Origin: Liolophura sinensis
Taxonomy: Eukaryota; Mollusca; Polyplacophora; Chitonida; Chitonidae
DNA length: 64,000 bases
Direction: 5' to 3'
Assembly (NCBI RefSeq): GCF_032854445.1
Contig: NC_088306.1
Span: 16,711,764-16,775,763 of the forward strand
Under the pieces are notes generated by a model, which did not search any database, was not told the DNA's origin, and saw nothing but the letters and a program-made list of their open reading frames with translations. The translations under genes were made by a program, and so were the position numbers. Shown here piece by piece: positions 50,001 through 60,734 of this stretch; within the stretch, counting starts at the first letter, position 1; each line of letters begins with the position of its first letter.

Positions 50001-51453
50001 GTTCTCTTTGTGGCTGATCAACCCCTGACCAATGAGATAGCAGGGACAAACTGAGCTCTTGGTAGTTCGACAACAGCTTTAAATCAGGAGGTTTGTCAGG
50101 TACCTAGTGAAGGGTGATGATTTTCTCCAGGTACTCCAGTTCCATCATCCATATTCAGAACCTCACCTCTGTCACAGAAGTGCAGAATTCTTCACCACAG
50201 CATTTAAACCCAGATGAATTTTAAAGCAAAAAAGGAAAACTGCTCTCTATCACTTAAACTGTATCATAATTCATAACTTTTTTTTGTAAGTTCTGTCTTT
50301 TTCCCAAAGCAAAGAAACTTTAAAACTAAAAATAAAATCAGTTATATTTAACAAATTAACTGAACTTGTGGCCATTGGATTAATGTTGGTGTCCACTGTC
50401 ATGTTACATCATCAGTCAGATTTTCCAGTAAGTTATGCAACGATATATCAATTTGTATCTTTTGCTTATGCCCCCGCAGTCCTATATTGAAAGCAGAACC
50501 TTTAATTGCACAAGTACAAGGCCTTGAGTACATGAACGATGACCCAGGTGCTGTGGATGTCCTGTATGCTAAATTAGACCTCCTGTCATCATCAGACAGG
50601 TGAGTTGTGATGTAAAACAGGTACCATGTCCCTAATGACTGAGGTATGAGCTCTAGGTACGTGAACGATGATCCAGGTGCTGTGGACGAGTGAAAGGCAC
50701 CTTACGGCACTTATGTGTCATTATTTGCCATACATGTACAACCTTTTCCTTTCCTATTAAAATACATGTACAACCTATTCCTGCCCTAATTAAAATACAT
50801 GTACATCCATTTCCTGTCATTAGCACAGTACATGTACAACCTTTTCTGGCCATTATTACACTGTACTTAATGTGCAACATTTTTTATTTGCAGACTGCAG
50901 ATTTTAGTGGAGAGGCTAGTTGAGAAGTTTGTGGCTGCTGGACTGATGCAGAGAGAGCATGAGCGTGTCAAACTCCACATGACGGTGATCAACTCTCTGA
51001 TGAGGAAGGATCCCACTGGTGTCGCAGTATCCAAGGGAGACAACAAGAAAGGACCCCCAAGAGAGTCGTTTGATGCCACAGATATTCTGAAGGTACTGTA
51101 GGTACCTGGTCTTAGCTTTGAAATTTTCTAATTTAATTTTCGATTTTGTCAAGCAAGACTTAAGCCAACATGGTCAAAGAACTTTATACTTTAATTTAGG
51201 TTGATAGTAAAATAAATGAAAGCTTTTGAGTACAATGTTTAACAGTGATGAAATAAAATAATTAAATAAGTAAATAAATATTGTATCATTGTTTAATATT
51301 AGCAGTGAAATGTCTTTTGTTTCATTTCTCCTGCAGAATTTTGGCGATGTTGACTTTGGTGAAATTCACTTGAAGGAGCTTCACTTGTCAAAGCGGTACA
51401 CAACTGATGATAATGGATATTATGCCTGTGAGGGACGATTGTTTCTGCCGTAA
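47047..51453 (+). CDS. ASCC1: Activating signal cointegrator 1 complex subunit 1
   Basis: ASCC1 is part of the ASC-1 complex with the helicase ASCC3 and ASCC2, acting in transcription coactivation and alkylation-damage response in the nucleus. Coding exons: 47047-47161, 48172-48390, 48828-48997, 49572-49708, 50480-50599, 50894-51092, 51337-51453. Phases agree (358 codons plus stop, close to the human 357). The start is set by MDILRP, matching human MEVLRP; an in-frame ATG at 47038 would add three residues. The N-terminal KH domain carries GRKGETKRR (83-91). The C-terminal 2H phosphoesterase-like domain carries both H-x-T motifs, KLHLT (His 184) and KLHMT (His 282), plus YMNDDPG. The last exon, stop included, is tandemly copied downstream. 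Identity is firm. Confidence 0.95.
49105..49195 (+). mobile_element. tRNA-like SINE head fragment
   Basis: TGGTTAAGATGCTACC followed 45 bp later by GGTTCAGGTTCAATCCCAG, resembling A and B boxes. There is no complete cloverleaf, so it is treated as SINE-derived rather than a tRNA gene. Confidence 0.4.
49748..49945 (+). mobile_element. SINE family A, ASCC1 intron 4
   Basis: GTGAGTTCAAGTCCAGCACA (B box), TTACGTGGGAAGGTCTGGC, AATATTCTTCAGTACGGTGT and an AATCTAATAACTAAAT tail. It starts about 40 bp after the exon 4 donor. Confidence 0.8.
50655..50691 (+). repeat. Intronic fragment copy of ASCC1 exon 5
   Basis: GTGAACGATGATCCAGGTGC and TGTGGACG repeat the exon 5 segment near 50528-50562 that encodes YMNDDPGAVDV, with three or four substitutions. 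It lies about 55 bp into intron 5, followed by a short tandem repeat. Confidence 0.85.
50728..50862. repeat. ~34-bp tandem repeat in ASCC1 intron 5
   Basis: Four units sharing ATACATGTACAACC and a TTTTCCT or ATTCCTG segment, just upstream of the exon 6 acceptor. Confidence 0.85.
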
Positions 51454-51711
51454 AGGGAAGTGACTCTTGTCAAAGCGCTATACAACTGATGAGGACAGTT
51501 ATTATGCCTGTGAGGGATGATTGTTTCTGCCATAAAGAGAAGTAATTCTTGTCAAAGCGCTATATAACTGATAAGGACATTTATTATGCCTGTAAAGTAC
51601 GATTGTTTCTGTCATAAAGGGAAGTAACTCTTGTCAAAGCGCTATTCAACTGATGAGGACAGTTATTATGCATGCAAGGGACTATTGTTTCTGCTGTAAA
51701 GGGAAACAACT
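51384..51711 (+). repeat. 82-bp tandem copies of the last ASCC1 coding exon
   Basis: Units start with CTTGTCAAAGCG at 51384, 51466, 51548 and 51630. The first is the genuine C-terminus (SKRYTTDDNGYYACEGRLFLP, stop at 51451-51453). The rest follow it in the 3' UTR and carry TATTATGCCTGTGAGGGA, TTGTTTCTGCC and the TAAAG stop context. The period is 1 modulo 3, so the copies cannot extend the protein by simple read-through. Confidence 0.95.
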
Positions 51712-54076
51712 CTTACTTCTGTACGCTTGAAGTTATAACAATGGTTTCTCCTTGTAACTTTATTAAAGAGGACATTGATGATGGATAAAAAAACTTTTTG
51801 TAAATATTCATAATGAATTAAGAATTAATCATATTTACATGTATGGTAGAGAACTGAACGCCCTTGCGGGTCAAGTGTGGATATAAAAATGATCACTGTA
51901 GTCTCTCACCATGGAGTTTGTGAGTTCAAATCTTTTATTGTCCCATCCAAATTCACCATCCTCAGGAATGTCCTGGACCCCTTACATGTGTACCCTTACA
52001 ACTGGACCTTTTGTCAGGAAGATTGTCCAGTACTCGGCTTTATGGTGGTGCACCTGTGCGTTTCTGTGAATCGACACTTTTTCCATTAGTCACAGAACAG
52101 AAAATAGGGGTCGGAAAGACGCACAAGCTTTAGTTTTCGCAGAGCCTTGCTCAGTGTCCTCTATCCAGAATTGCAACAAATGTAAAACACTTTTGACTGC
52201 AATGTGAAAGACCAGTCATCTGTATAAATGTTTGTATGTGAAATGTGGAAAAGTAGTAGGCCTATGTAAATACCTCAATCCATCAAACCCGATTTTTATC
52301 TCCCCTGTACAAAGTGCAGGTGTAGCTATTGTCATACCTCAAGCGTACAGCGCATGCGTCGCTCTCCACCATTTGCTTTACATCACTTCCACCATCAGCT
52401 AATTTGGTACAGGAATCTCGAACAACGCCGAGGTCACTGGGGTCACGGTGATGAGGTAGGAAGTTATGTCAGAAAATACAAACAGTCTGTCTCTACCTTT
52501 ATAATAATGCTTTATACACATGCATTCTCTTTATCTAGAGGATGCTCAACATGATTCTAACCAAAATCTAAAACAATTTTATTGGTGAATGCTGAGTAAA
52601 TAGTTCCGTAGGAGGACAAAAGTGTTGAGGCTAAGTCTAAAGGTGCGTCCCCCAGGCTCAGAAGGTCAAACTTGTCTGTTGGTAGCGGTGATGTAAAGCG
52701 AAACGTAGAGAGTGACGAATGCGCTGTAAGCAATATGCATCGGCGTCAGTGTCCGATATAAAAGCACTGTGAAACAAAATGCTTTGGGCGGCATCTTAGA
52801 ATTTATTGTATGTATTGAGTACACACATATAAAACACATTCACACGAAAATGATGTTCTTTAGTTGAAGCTCTTTGTGCATATTAATTCACAAACTCACG
52901 GCTTCAGTACTTTATATTCGGAGATGAAGTTTCGCATTCATATAATTAAAGACAGTATAGCATAAGGAGCAATACCAGAGCAATGACGACAGTGTGATAG
53001 CTGCCAAAAGGTCACACGTGAAAACCTGTGAAATACGGCCTCTTGACAATTAGAGGCACCCTCAGTCAGGGTTTTATTATGACTTTTCATTCCTCTCCTA
53101 CAGGCTAGCTGTACCAGATGTAAGTATTGACGTTATACTGCAGGGAGAAGTACGAGGGGGTGGGGGGTGGGGGGATTATACAGTAATTACTTGGGCAGTG
53201 CAAGGCGCAAGATTATGTTGTTGCTAAAAGTAAACAAACAAGCTTTTCAGGTGTGAACTCGCATGTTTATTCATATTCTGAGCAAGCAGAAAAATAGAGT
53301 CATTTAAAGACAATGGATAACACAAAATTTGCATCATGACAATGGTACATTATGAAAATGGACAGCATTTCATTAAGCACTAAGCACTAAATTACTTAAT
53401 TACTCTATAAGGTATTAAAATAGATTTAAGTAAATCATATCAAAATGGCTCCTGTAGTGCTTCGTGAAATGCTTCTGTAATGCTCCATGAAAATGGACAC
53501 CATGTCATTAACCATTAATGGCTCCTGTAGTGCTTCGTGAAAAGCTTCTGTAATGCTCCATGAAAATGGACACCATGTCATTAACCATTAATGGCTCCTG
53601 TAGTGCTTCGTGAAATGCTTCTGTAATGCTCCATGAAAATGGACACCATGTCATTAACCATTAATTTGAAAATTATGTATAAACTGAAAGAGAAACGTAT
53701 TAAAATAGATATAAGTAAATGATATCAAAATTGATTCTATAAAAATGAATAGCATAAAAGTGCAAAGTTTTCAGTATTCAGGCTGTCGCCAAGACGATCT
53801 GTACAAACTCGCGCCAACTGATATCTGGCCAGCAATACTGTATGTGTCTGTCTATACATGTACTTCCCCCAGATTGCAGTAAAGAAAACAATGCATATGC
53901 GTATTTAATAGCATTACTCTGAATTACCTCCCTTGTTACAAGACATCGACTATTACCTAACGCAAAATTCGAGGCGTGAGACTACAAGAAGTGGGACCTC
54001 GCCTTGTAAAGTGAGATAGTCATACCTTACCCGAGACTGGAAAGCCCTTAAAACCAAGCAGTTACTTAACGTTGTC
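51712..54076. other. Region after ASCC1, mostly no gene seen
   Basis: Contains the probable end of the ASCC1 3' UTR, a G-rich run near 53157, a 73-bp repeat (53445-53663) and AT-rich sequence. One possible exon (about 52400-52456, between an ACCATCAG acceptor and a GAG|GTAGGA donor) was too weak to annotate. Confidence 0.4.
53445..53663. repeat. 73-bp tandem repeat, three units
   Basis: Units begin with ATGGCTCCTGTAGTGCTTCG at 53445, 53518 and 53591 and are nearly identical (one A/T difference noted at GAAAAGCTT versus GAAATGCTT). Confidence 0.95.
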
Positions 54077-54082
54077 TCCCAG

Positions 54083-54154
54083 GCAGTCGAATTTCGATAT
54101 GAAAATCCACAGACTGATAACATCTACAGCCAGGTTCACGGAAGTTCTTTTTGA
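54083..54154 (+). CDS. Candidate receptor-tail exon (terminal), unknown gene
   Basis: After a good acceptor (GTTGTCTCCCAG) a 23-residue frame runs to TGA. It contains YENPQTDNIYSQV: two tyrosines in settings typical of phosphotyrosine or endocytic motifs in receptor tails (YxxV). No partner exon with matching phase was found, and a donor-like CGT|GTGAGT follows at 54158. Coding is suggested by composition only. Confidence 0.3.
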   Translation, partial: AVEFRYENPQTDNIYSQVHGSSF

Positions 54155-54479
54155 GCGTGTGAGTAGGAACTGTTGTTTTGTGCATTTTCTGTGTTATGTC
54201 CATCACACAACAACATCCTAAGCCCCAAGCTGTTGGCACGTTCGTCTGATCTGGAGGTAGAATGGACTGACAAAGGTGTCTGATAAATCAGAACTTAGTT
54301 CTTTATGCCGGTATACCGCTCCCATCCGGGTCGGTTCGGTAACGGTACTGGTAACGTGGTTATCGCATGGACATACTTCATTTCACAGATCACGTAGTAA
54401 GAATCCATCCCACTGATACATGTATAATAACCAATTGATATTGATAACATATTATTATCAGATGGGAAAGCAACATGTC

Positions 54480-55020
54480 AAACTATACCCCCGTCACCAA
54501 CATCGGTATCCTCGTCACAATCAATATTGTTATATCCTCATCATCAATATCGTTATCCTCGTCATTAATATCGTAATTATATCCTTGTCACCAATATCGT
54601 AATTAATTCCTTGTCACCAGTATTACTATATCTCGTGATCAGTACTATTATGTCCTCATCACCAATATCGTAATTATATCCTCGTCACCAATATTGTTAT
54701 ATTGTCGTCACCAATATTGTTATATTCTTGTCAACAATACTGTCATATCCTCGTCCCCAATATCGTTCTTGTATTGATCGCCAGTATTGTTATCCTCGTT
54801 ATCAATATTGTGATATCCTCGTCATCAATATCGTTATCCTCGTCACCAATAACGTAATTATATCCTCGTCACCAATATCGTAATCATATCCTCGTCATCA
54901 ATCTTGTTATATACTTGTCATCAGTATTGTTATATGATCATCATCAGTATAGTTATCTCCGTTATCAATATCGCTATATCATCATCACCATCCTCGTATC
55001 GTTATCCTCGTCATTGATAT
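54480..55020. repeat. Degenerate ATC-rich repeat
   Basis: Irregular ~22-24 bp units built from CACCAATATCGTAATTATAT and CCTCGTCATCAATATCGTTA. Confidence 0.85.
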
Positions 55021-55046
55021 GATCGTGTTCCTCGTCTCTTCCTCAG

Positions 55047-55158
55047 TATCCCCAGTCACAGAGACAATCCCCATAGTATATATGCTCCACCTGACGTCAG
55101 TGTTCCTCAACTGGAACAATTCCAGTGTCTGGATCAAGGAGAGTCTGACAACACATGA
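55047..55158 (+). CDS. Candidate terminal exon with tyrosine motif, unknown gene
   Basis: An excellent acceptor (TTCCTCGTCTCTTCCTCAG) opens a frame of 36 residues ending in TGA. It includes HRDNPHSIYAPPDV and ends in LDQGESDNT. It needs two bases from an upstream exon. The DNPHSIYA core resembles the ENPQTDNIYS of the exon at 54083, so the two could be parts of one receptor tail or of paralogous tails. Phases between them do not fit directly. Confidence 0.35.
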
Positions 55159-56025
55159 AGATCAGCAGACTACATGAGATAACTATGTTTAATTGTTGTA
55201 TTCTATCTGTTTATTTTATGAAACGTGCTAACGTCATACTTCCAATACACAACGATACGGACAGGTTAATGTAGGTACCCAAGAAACTACTTCACCTCCT
55301 AAAGAATCAGAAATAACCCAAGAAACAGCTGGATAACGTTGGATTCGAACTCCCAGTTTTATTATGCTGGATACGGTGTTGTCCCTGCATCTCCCAAACT
55401 ACCGCTTTGGATGAAACTTACTCTACATCGTGCCTATCATCTGCACTTGTGCATGTTTAAGCTTAATGGCAACCGGGTAATTATTTTTATAATTTCCCAC
55501 CTTTTAGAGATTTGCGTAATATACTGCTTTTCCATGTATTCTGATGTCGCCTTGGCAACTGTTCCTAAAGAAGTGAACCTATTTCCATGCATCGTAGCAT
55601 CCATATTTTCTATCATCTAAACTTGTGCATGCTTAAGTTAAAATACAATCGGGTGATTATTTTCATATTTACTCCCATTCAGGTACCTAGCGCGGTGTAA
55701 TGGATTTTAATGTACTCAGATTTTGTCCGTGCGGCTCCTGCTAAAGTATAGCACCAATTTCCCTGAAAATATATATAAATCTTTTTTATTTTCTTTCTTT
55801 TATTCTTGGAAATGTTGGGAGATGAAAAGGAGGTCTTTCGGACATCTGGATTCTAGATTTTTTAATACTTGAAGTTGTCTTGAACATTTACAATAAAATG
55901 GAAAATTTGAGTTTAATTTAAAACCTAAGTTCAGGAATAACACGAGCTATGAAAACCGAAATAGTAAAAAGTTTCATTAAATAACAATGCAACAAAATCA
56001 CCTGGTCCCTGATTTGAAAACTTAC

Positions 56026-57353
56026 CTTAATGGCACTCCTGGAGATGTCTTTACCTTGATGACATTGTTCATAGCTGCTACTGGATTCTGAATGACTGCT
56101 GAGAGACACACCGTCTTGGTCGGAAGAACCAACAAAGTAAACTTCAGTGTAGTTGGGATCGTACGGAAGATCGGGAAGTTTCCGTGTGTCGGTGAACGGA
56201 ACTACTGCAGTTTCAAGGTTGTGCAGTTTGAAAGATGTTTGGAGCTTGGACGATTTCCTGTGGGCAGTGCTCTTGTTACGCGTTTCACGCATAGAACCGG
56301 GTCTGGTGACGTCAAAAGCGTCAATGACGTCATCAAACATGGGATCTCTTACGCCAGACTTCTGACTGGGATTTCTAACTTGGAAGAATAGACCACCGAC
56401 TCCATGCTGTCTGTAAACTTTCTTTCGCCATCTGCAGGGGGAAAAATCAAGAAGTTAAGATTGAGACAGGGAGGTTGTGCTTTTCAGAAAATTCAACCTT
56501 ACAAAACATCAGACCAACGCTTACTTTCATGGCACTCACTCTGACTTTCAAATACTTACATCTACAGCCAAGTGACATGTCGACTGTTCATTTTGCGACT
56601 TTGTAAACCGTTGTCTCTGAGCTGTGTTTTGTTTTATGTATTTTTCACGAGTAACGTGGATCCTATATGAATAATTAGCACATCTAATTGAGCCTTTGAC
56701 CATGCGCTTTGGCCATACATATATACGTTATATACGTTAGTTTTTTATACACAGTGTCAGACCGTTCGTAAAGACATGCCCTCGTGGTTCCCACCTTCAC
56801 TTATTGTAGAACATCTGAACTTGTGTGTGCATGAGGTAAGTCTATCAACTAAAGATGAATCGGAGAATTTGGGCAACAAATCGATTAGCCCAAATCCAGT
56901 AGAATTTTTGTACTGTATCAGCCTCTTTTGCTCATGTGTTACTGTCCAGTATGGGTAACAAATTTCCTAAAACTCATAAAGCGTGTCGCACAATCACTAG
57001 TTCAAATTTTAGAATCATATTAGCGCTATAAATAGTAAAAGTACCGTGCTGAAAGGAATCCATTGGCGAATGTGACTTTTTTTTGCAAGTCTCCTCTTTA
57101 CAGACCGATACAAGCTCACTGTATTCCCAACGCCACAGAAGAGAATAAGTTATGTACATCTCCTTCACACTAATTTGTGTTCCTTTATTTCATAAAACAA
57201 TCTGACTATACCGTGTGCCCATGCTTCAGGTATGTTGCTAATCAAACTGTAAGCTTACCTTTTCCTCAGGATGTAGACAATCAGCACGATAATGACGACC
57301 AAGAAGACGCCAGCCAGACTTCCCAGTATAATAGCCAGCATTGTAAATCGACA
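56026..57353 (-). CDS. Single-pass membrane protein, partial (helix exon and cytoplasmic tail exon)
   Basis: Two exons are supported. The first ends at 57259 (donor AAAAG|GTAAGC) and encodes a hydrophobic helix, MLAIILGSLAGVFLVV and on to VYILRKR, a typical membrane segment with a basic stop-transfer end. The second (56431-56026; acceptor TTTTCCCCCTGCAG, donor AAG|GTAAGT) continues in phase as WRKKVYRQHGVGGLFFQV, then a polar tail with KLPDLPYDPNYTEVYFVGSS and a serine-rich SSHSESSSSYEQ. The NYTEVYF tyrosines suit signalling or sorting motifs. The 5' edge of the helix exon is unclear: an in-frame TGA lies 8 codons before its ATG (57341). Ectodomain and last exon were not found. Family unknown. 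Confidence 0.6.
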
Positions 57354-58110
57354 CTTGGTCCCTCACCTGTATGCAGTTACTTCTGGTACTGGTGTGTAAT
57401 TTCAAATTATCCCTCAAATGTACGGAAGTGCTCTTGTTTGGAAAAGTATGTAAAAGTGATACTGGATCCTACACCTCTAAGCCGTTTTCCTGGTGCCGGT
57501 GTGTTATTACAACGCTTGGTCCTTCAGCTGTACGGAAATCTTCCTGTATTGGCATATAATTATGATACTGGATCCGTCAACTCCACGCAGTTCTTCTGGT
57601 ACTGGTGTGTAATTACGACACTTGGTTCTTCAGCTGTACGCAGTTCTTCTGTTACTGGTGTGTAATTACGACACTTGGTTCTTCAACTCCACGCAGTTCT
57701 TCTGGTACTGGTGTGTAATTACGACACTTGGTTCTTCAGCTGTACATAGTTCTTCTGTTACTGGTGTGTAATTACGACACTTGGTTCTTCAACTGTATGC
57801 AGTTCTTCTGTTGTTGGCGTGTAATTACGACACTTGGTCCTTCAACTGTACGCAGTTCTTCTGTTACTGGCGAGTAATTACGACACTTGGTTCTTCAATT
57901 GTACGCAGTTCCTCTGTTATTGGGCGTGTAATTACGACACTTGATTCTTCAACTGTACGCAGTTTTTCTGTTACTGGCGAGTAACTGTACGCAGTTCTTC
58001 TCTTACTGATGTGTAATTACCACACTTGATTCTTCAACAGTACGCAGTTCTTCTGGTGCTGGCGTACCATCATAGTACTGGGTTTCTCAACTGTAAGCAG
58101 TTTTCCTGGT
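57354..58110. repeat. 53-bp minisatellite abutting the membrane-helix exon
   Basis: About 14 units of 53 bp (for example ACGACACTTGG at 57615 and 57668) sharing TTCTTCAACTGTACGCAGTT and TACTGGTGTGTAATTACGAC. On the minus strand the final unit, CATACAGGTGAGGGACCAAG plus TGTCGATTTAC, runs straight into the helix exon. The edge of that exon is therefore the same sequence family as the repeat. Confidence 0.92.
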
Positions 58111-59090
58111 ACTGGTATGAAGTAACGTTAAATATGGAAATTCACCGCCGTAGCTGTCAATAACATGCCGTATTAGACATCCCAGCATGTCTTCTTTATG
58201 GATAAAAAGGTCTCCAGTTGTATTATATACAATATTTCACTACAGTTCCCACTAAAGCTTTCCTATGTCACTAAAAGCATCCAGTATGTTCAACATTAAC
58301 TTTGCAAAAGATGTTCCAGTTATTCAGTACAACTTTACACACAGTTCCGTTAATTTGTCTTCTAAAGCGTTAATAAAACCTCCTTACAGAATTATTATTT
58401 CACAATTTTTATTTACAATTTCACAGTCGTTCACTGACACCCATTTTAAAATGGGCATTGCTTTCAGCTGTACAACTCTTGAATTTCGAACTCCTGTGAG
58501 GTTACAATGTCTATATAGGCATAGTTGTCAATAGATATTTGCACAAATTACACGAAACTCAGTCGTTTACATCCTCAAAGGGCTGTGAAGGCGTCGTGGC
58601 GATATCCAGATTACCAAACAGTTCGTGTGTTAAAACTTCTAACGGTACTGTTTTCACACCGACGCAATTGTTCGTCTGGGTACAGAGACACATCTATATT
58701 CCGTCTATTGCACATCCATATAGAACACACCTTGGGCAAATCTATACACTTTGTTTGTCACTATTGTACAGGCGTAGATTTGAGCTGATGAGATTCTGGC
58801 TGTATATATGGTTTTCTTCAGGTCGTCATTACATTTTTCTTCATATAACCGAGCCGTGAATTATTTTAGAAATAGTTTCAAATCCCATAATCTGTAATAT
58901 GAAATGAAATCTCAAATAAAAAGAAAAGACATAAGCCACAGACTACAAGGCTTTAACTTGAATTTTTTTTAAAGTGGGAAAGTGTTTCCATAACCGTGAC
59001 CAATTTTACGAACAAAAATTTGTTTCCCATAAAAAGAACCCTACAAATATGCTTCATACATATTGACCAGGACTAGATTAGATAGGAGCC
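58111..59090. other. No gene recognised
   Basis: AT-rich sequence with short open frames and no supportable splice pattern or similarity. Confidence 0.4.
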
Positions 59091-59450
59091 TTATGAATGT
59101 TACTTATAACTCCAGTAACTGCAGAGACCCCAGACTGAATGTTACTCATAACAGTAGACGATTACCTGAGACCCCAGACTGAATGTTACTCATAACTGCA
59201 GATGATTACCTGAGACCCCAGGCTGAATGTTACTCATAACTGCAGACGATTACCCAATACCCCAGACTGAATGTTACTCATAGCTGAAGGCGACTACTTG
59301 AGACCCCAGACTGAATGTTATTCATACCTGTAGACGATTACCTGAGACCCCAGACTGAATGTTACTCATAACTGCAGACGATTACCTGAGACCCCAGACT
59401 GAATGTTACTCATAACTGCAGACGATTACCTGAGACCCCAGACTCATAAT
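59091..59450. repeat. 44-bp minisatellite
   Basis: Eight units containing GACTGAATGTTACTCATAAC, GCAGACGATTACCTGAGACC and CCA. On the minus strand each unit reads GGTCTCAG|GTAATC, a donor-like junction. Confidence 0.93.
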
Positions 59451-59788
59451 ATAACCTATAACATGTGGACAACGACTCGTTCAGAGAACCACCCCAAAAT
59501 ATCTTCTTCATAACAAGCTTTTGTTTTGATAGGAACCCTGTAAATGTTACCCACAGCTTGGCAAACCTTTCTCTGGGAACCTCAAATGCAGCCCTCTGTG
59601 GACAACGACTCTTCCAGGCAGTCACCCCGTGGACATGCTGCTCAACTGTCAGAAAGGCGACTCTTTCTAACAGGAACCCTCACCTTAACTTCTTGTTAAA
59701 ATAGCATGAAAACGTTGCTAAGACATGTCTCAGAAATGAAGTTTCATGGATCACAACTTACCTTTTTACCTGAACGTTATATGATATG

Positions 59789-59920
59789 TTCTGGGATTAA
59801 GACAGACGTCTATCTTAATCCCAGATATGACTCATATCAATTGCGGGCAACCATGACACATTTTAAGATTACGTAATTACAAAAATGTATTTTCGATTTT
59901 GGAGATTATTAATCTCCAAA
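59789..59920. repeat. Two short hairpins
   Basis: TCTGGGATTAAGA pairs with TCTTAATCCCAGA (13-bp arms, near 59790-59826). About 70 bp on, TTTTGGAGATTA pairs with TAATCTCCAAAA with almost no loop (near 59896-59920). Confidence 0.8.
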
Positions 59921-60204
59921 ACTTATAAAACGAAGACACAATTAGCTCTTTTAAAATATGCATAAACGTGCGTGGGTGATATACGTATTCGATGAATCGA
60001 TCTATATATAGCGAAATTACTTTGGCATAGATAGGTTAGACTGAACAATTAAACTTTCCTGGTACTTGAACGATCATGATATTCCTCACACGTAACCCTC
60101 GTTCCTTATTACTGATTATAAGGTTACCAGAATTAAAATCCCATTAATTGGGAACTGACATTAACGACCCAGTCCTACGAGTACGCAACTTCTCTTCTAA
60201 ATTA

Positions 60205-60269
60205 CTTACCTGTTCTGTATGCCTTCCTTCCACCAATTTGGCACGCTTGTCTTAGGCAGCACTTTCTAT
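60205..60269 (-). other. Possible first exon with strong donor
   Basis: The minus strand has a near-consensus donor (GAACAG|GTAAGTAA) ending at 60212. The preceding bases could encode CCLRQACQIGGRKAYRT, or they could be 5' UTR. It may belong to the membrane protein gene at 56-57 kb. The exon begins at the edge of the inverted-repeat element. Confidence 0.25.
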
Positions 60270-60664
60270 TATTTCTCAACAAGCGGAGCGACGACCTAGG
60301 TCTTTGTTCAGAATTCCACACGTAATGTATTCAACCGGATACACTGCATTTTAATGAGCCTCGCGCCTCCCCTGGAATCCACTCCCCATCATTAAACCCC
60401 TAAGTTATTCAGCTGACCCCAGGGTCTTGTGTGTAATGACTGGCCCGCGTGTAACCCGATACTTTGGACATTGGGATAAAATTCCAACCTGGAGTGGGTG
60501 GGTGTACTGAGGTGTCGCTATCTGACAGCTCATTAGCTATACTGTAAAACAATACAGGCCTGTATATAACCTTGAATTAAGCGTATGCTCTTGTCACGTT
60601 AGATAGAAATATCTAAACAAAGGCTATCTGAACAAAGACCTAGGTCGTCGCTCCGCTTGTTGAG

Positions 60665-60669
<5 letters not shown>
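60270..60669. mobile_element. 400-bp MITE-like element with 42-bp terminal inverted repeats
   Basis: Left arm 60270-60311 (TATTTCTCAACAAGCGGAGC and on) is a perfect reverse complement of the right arm 60628-60669. Each arm holds the palindrome GACCTAGGTC. The ~316-bp interior has no coding capacity, so it would need a transposase in trans. The right end abuts an (AT)n tract, so the target duplication (possibly TA) cannot be read. Superfamily not assigned. Confidence 0.8.

Positions 60670-60732
<63 letters not shown>
60667..60732. repeat. (AT)n microsatellite
   Basis: About 33 uninterrupted AT units starting at the right end of the inverted-repeat element. Confidence 0.97.

Positions 60733-60734
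<2 letters not shown>

Noticed and set aside
52354-52456. Possible exon (LIWYRNLEQRRGHWGHGDE) upstream of the 54-kb tails
   Set aside because: The acceptor is plausible but no partner exon with matching phase was found and composition is ambiguous.
57177-57665. 162-codon plus-strand frame
   Set aside because: Overlaps the minus-strand membrane-helix exon and the 53-bp array; no coding signature.
57350-58110. CRISPR-like array
   Set aside because: Units are contiguous without spacers, and the window is eukaryotic.
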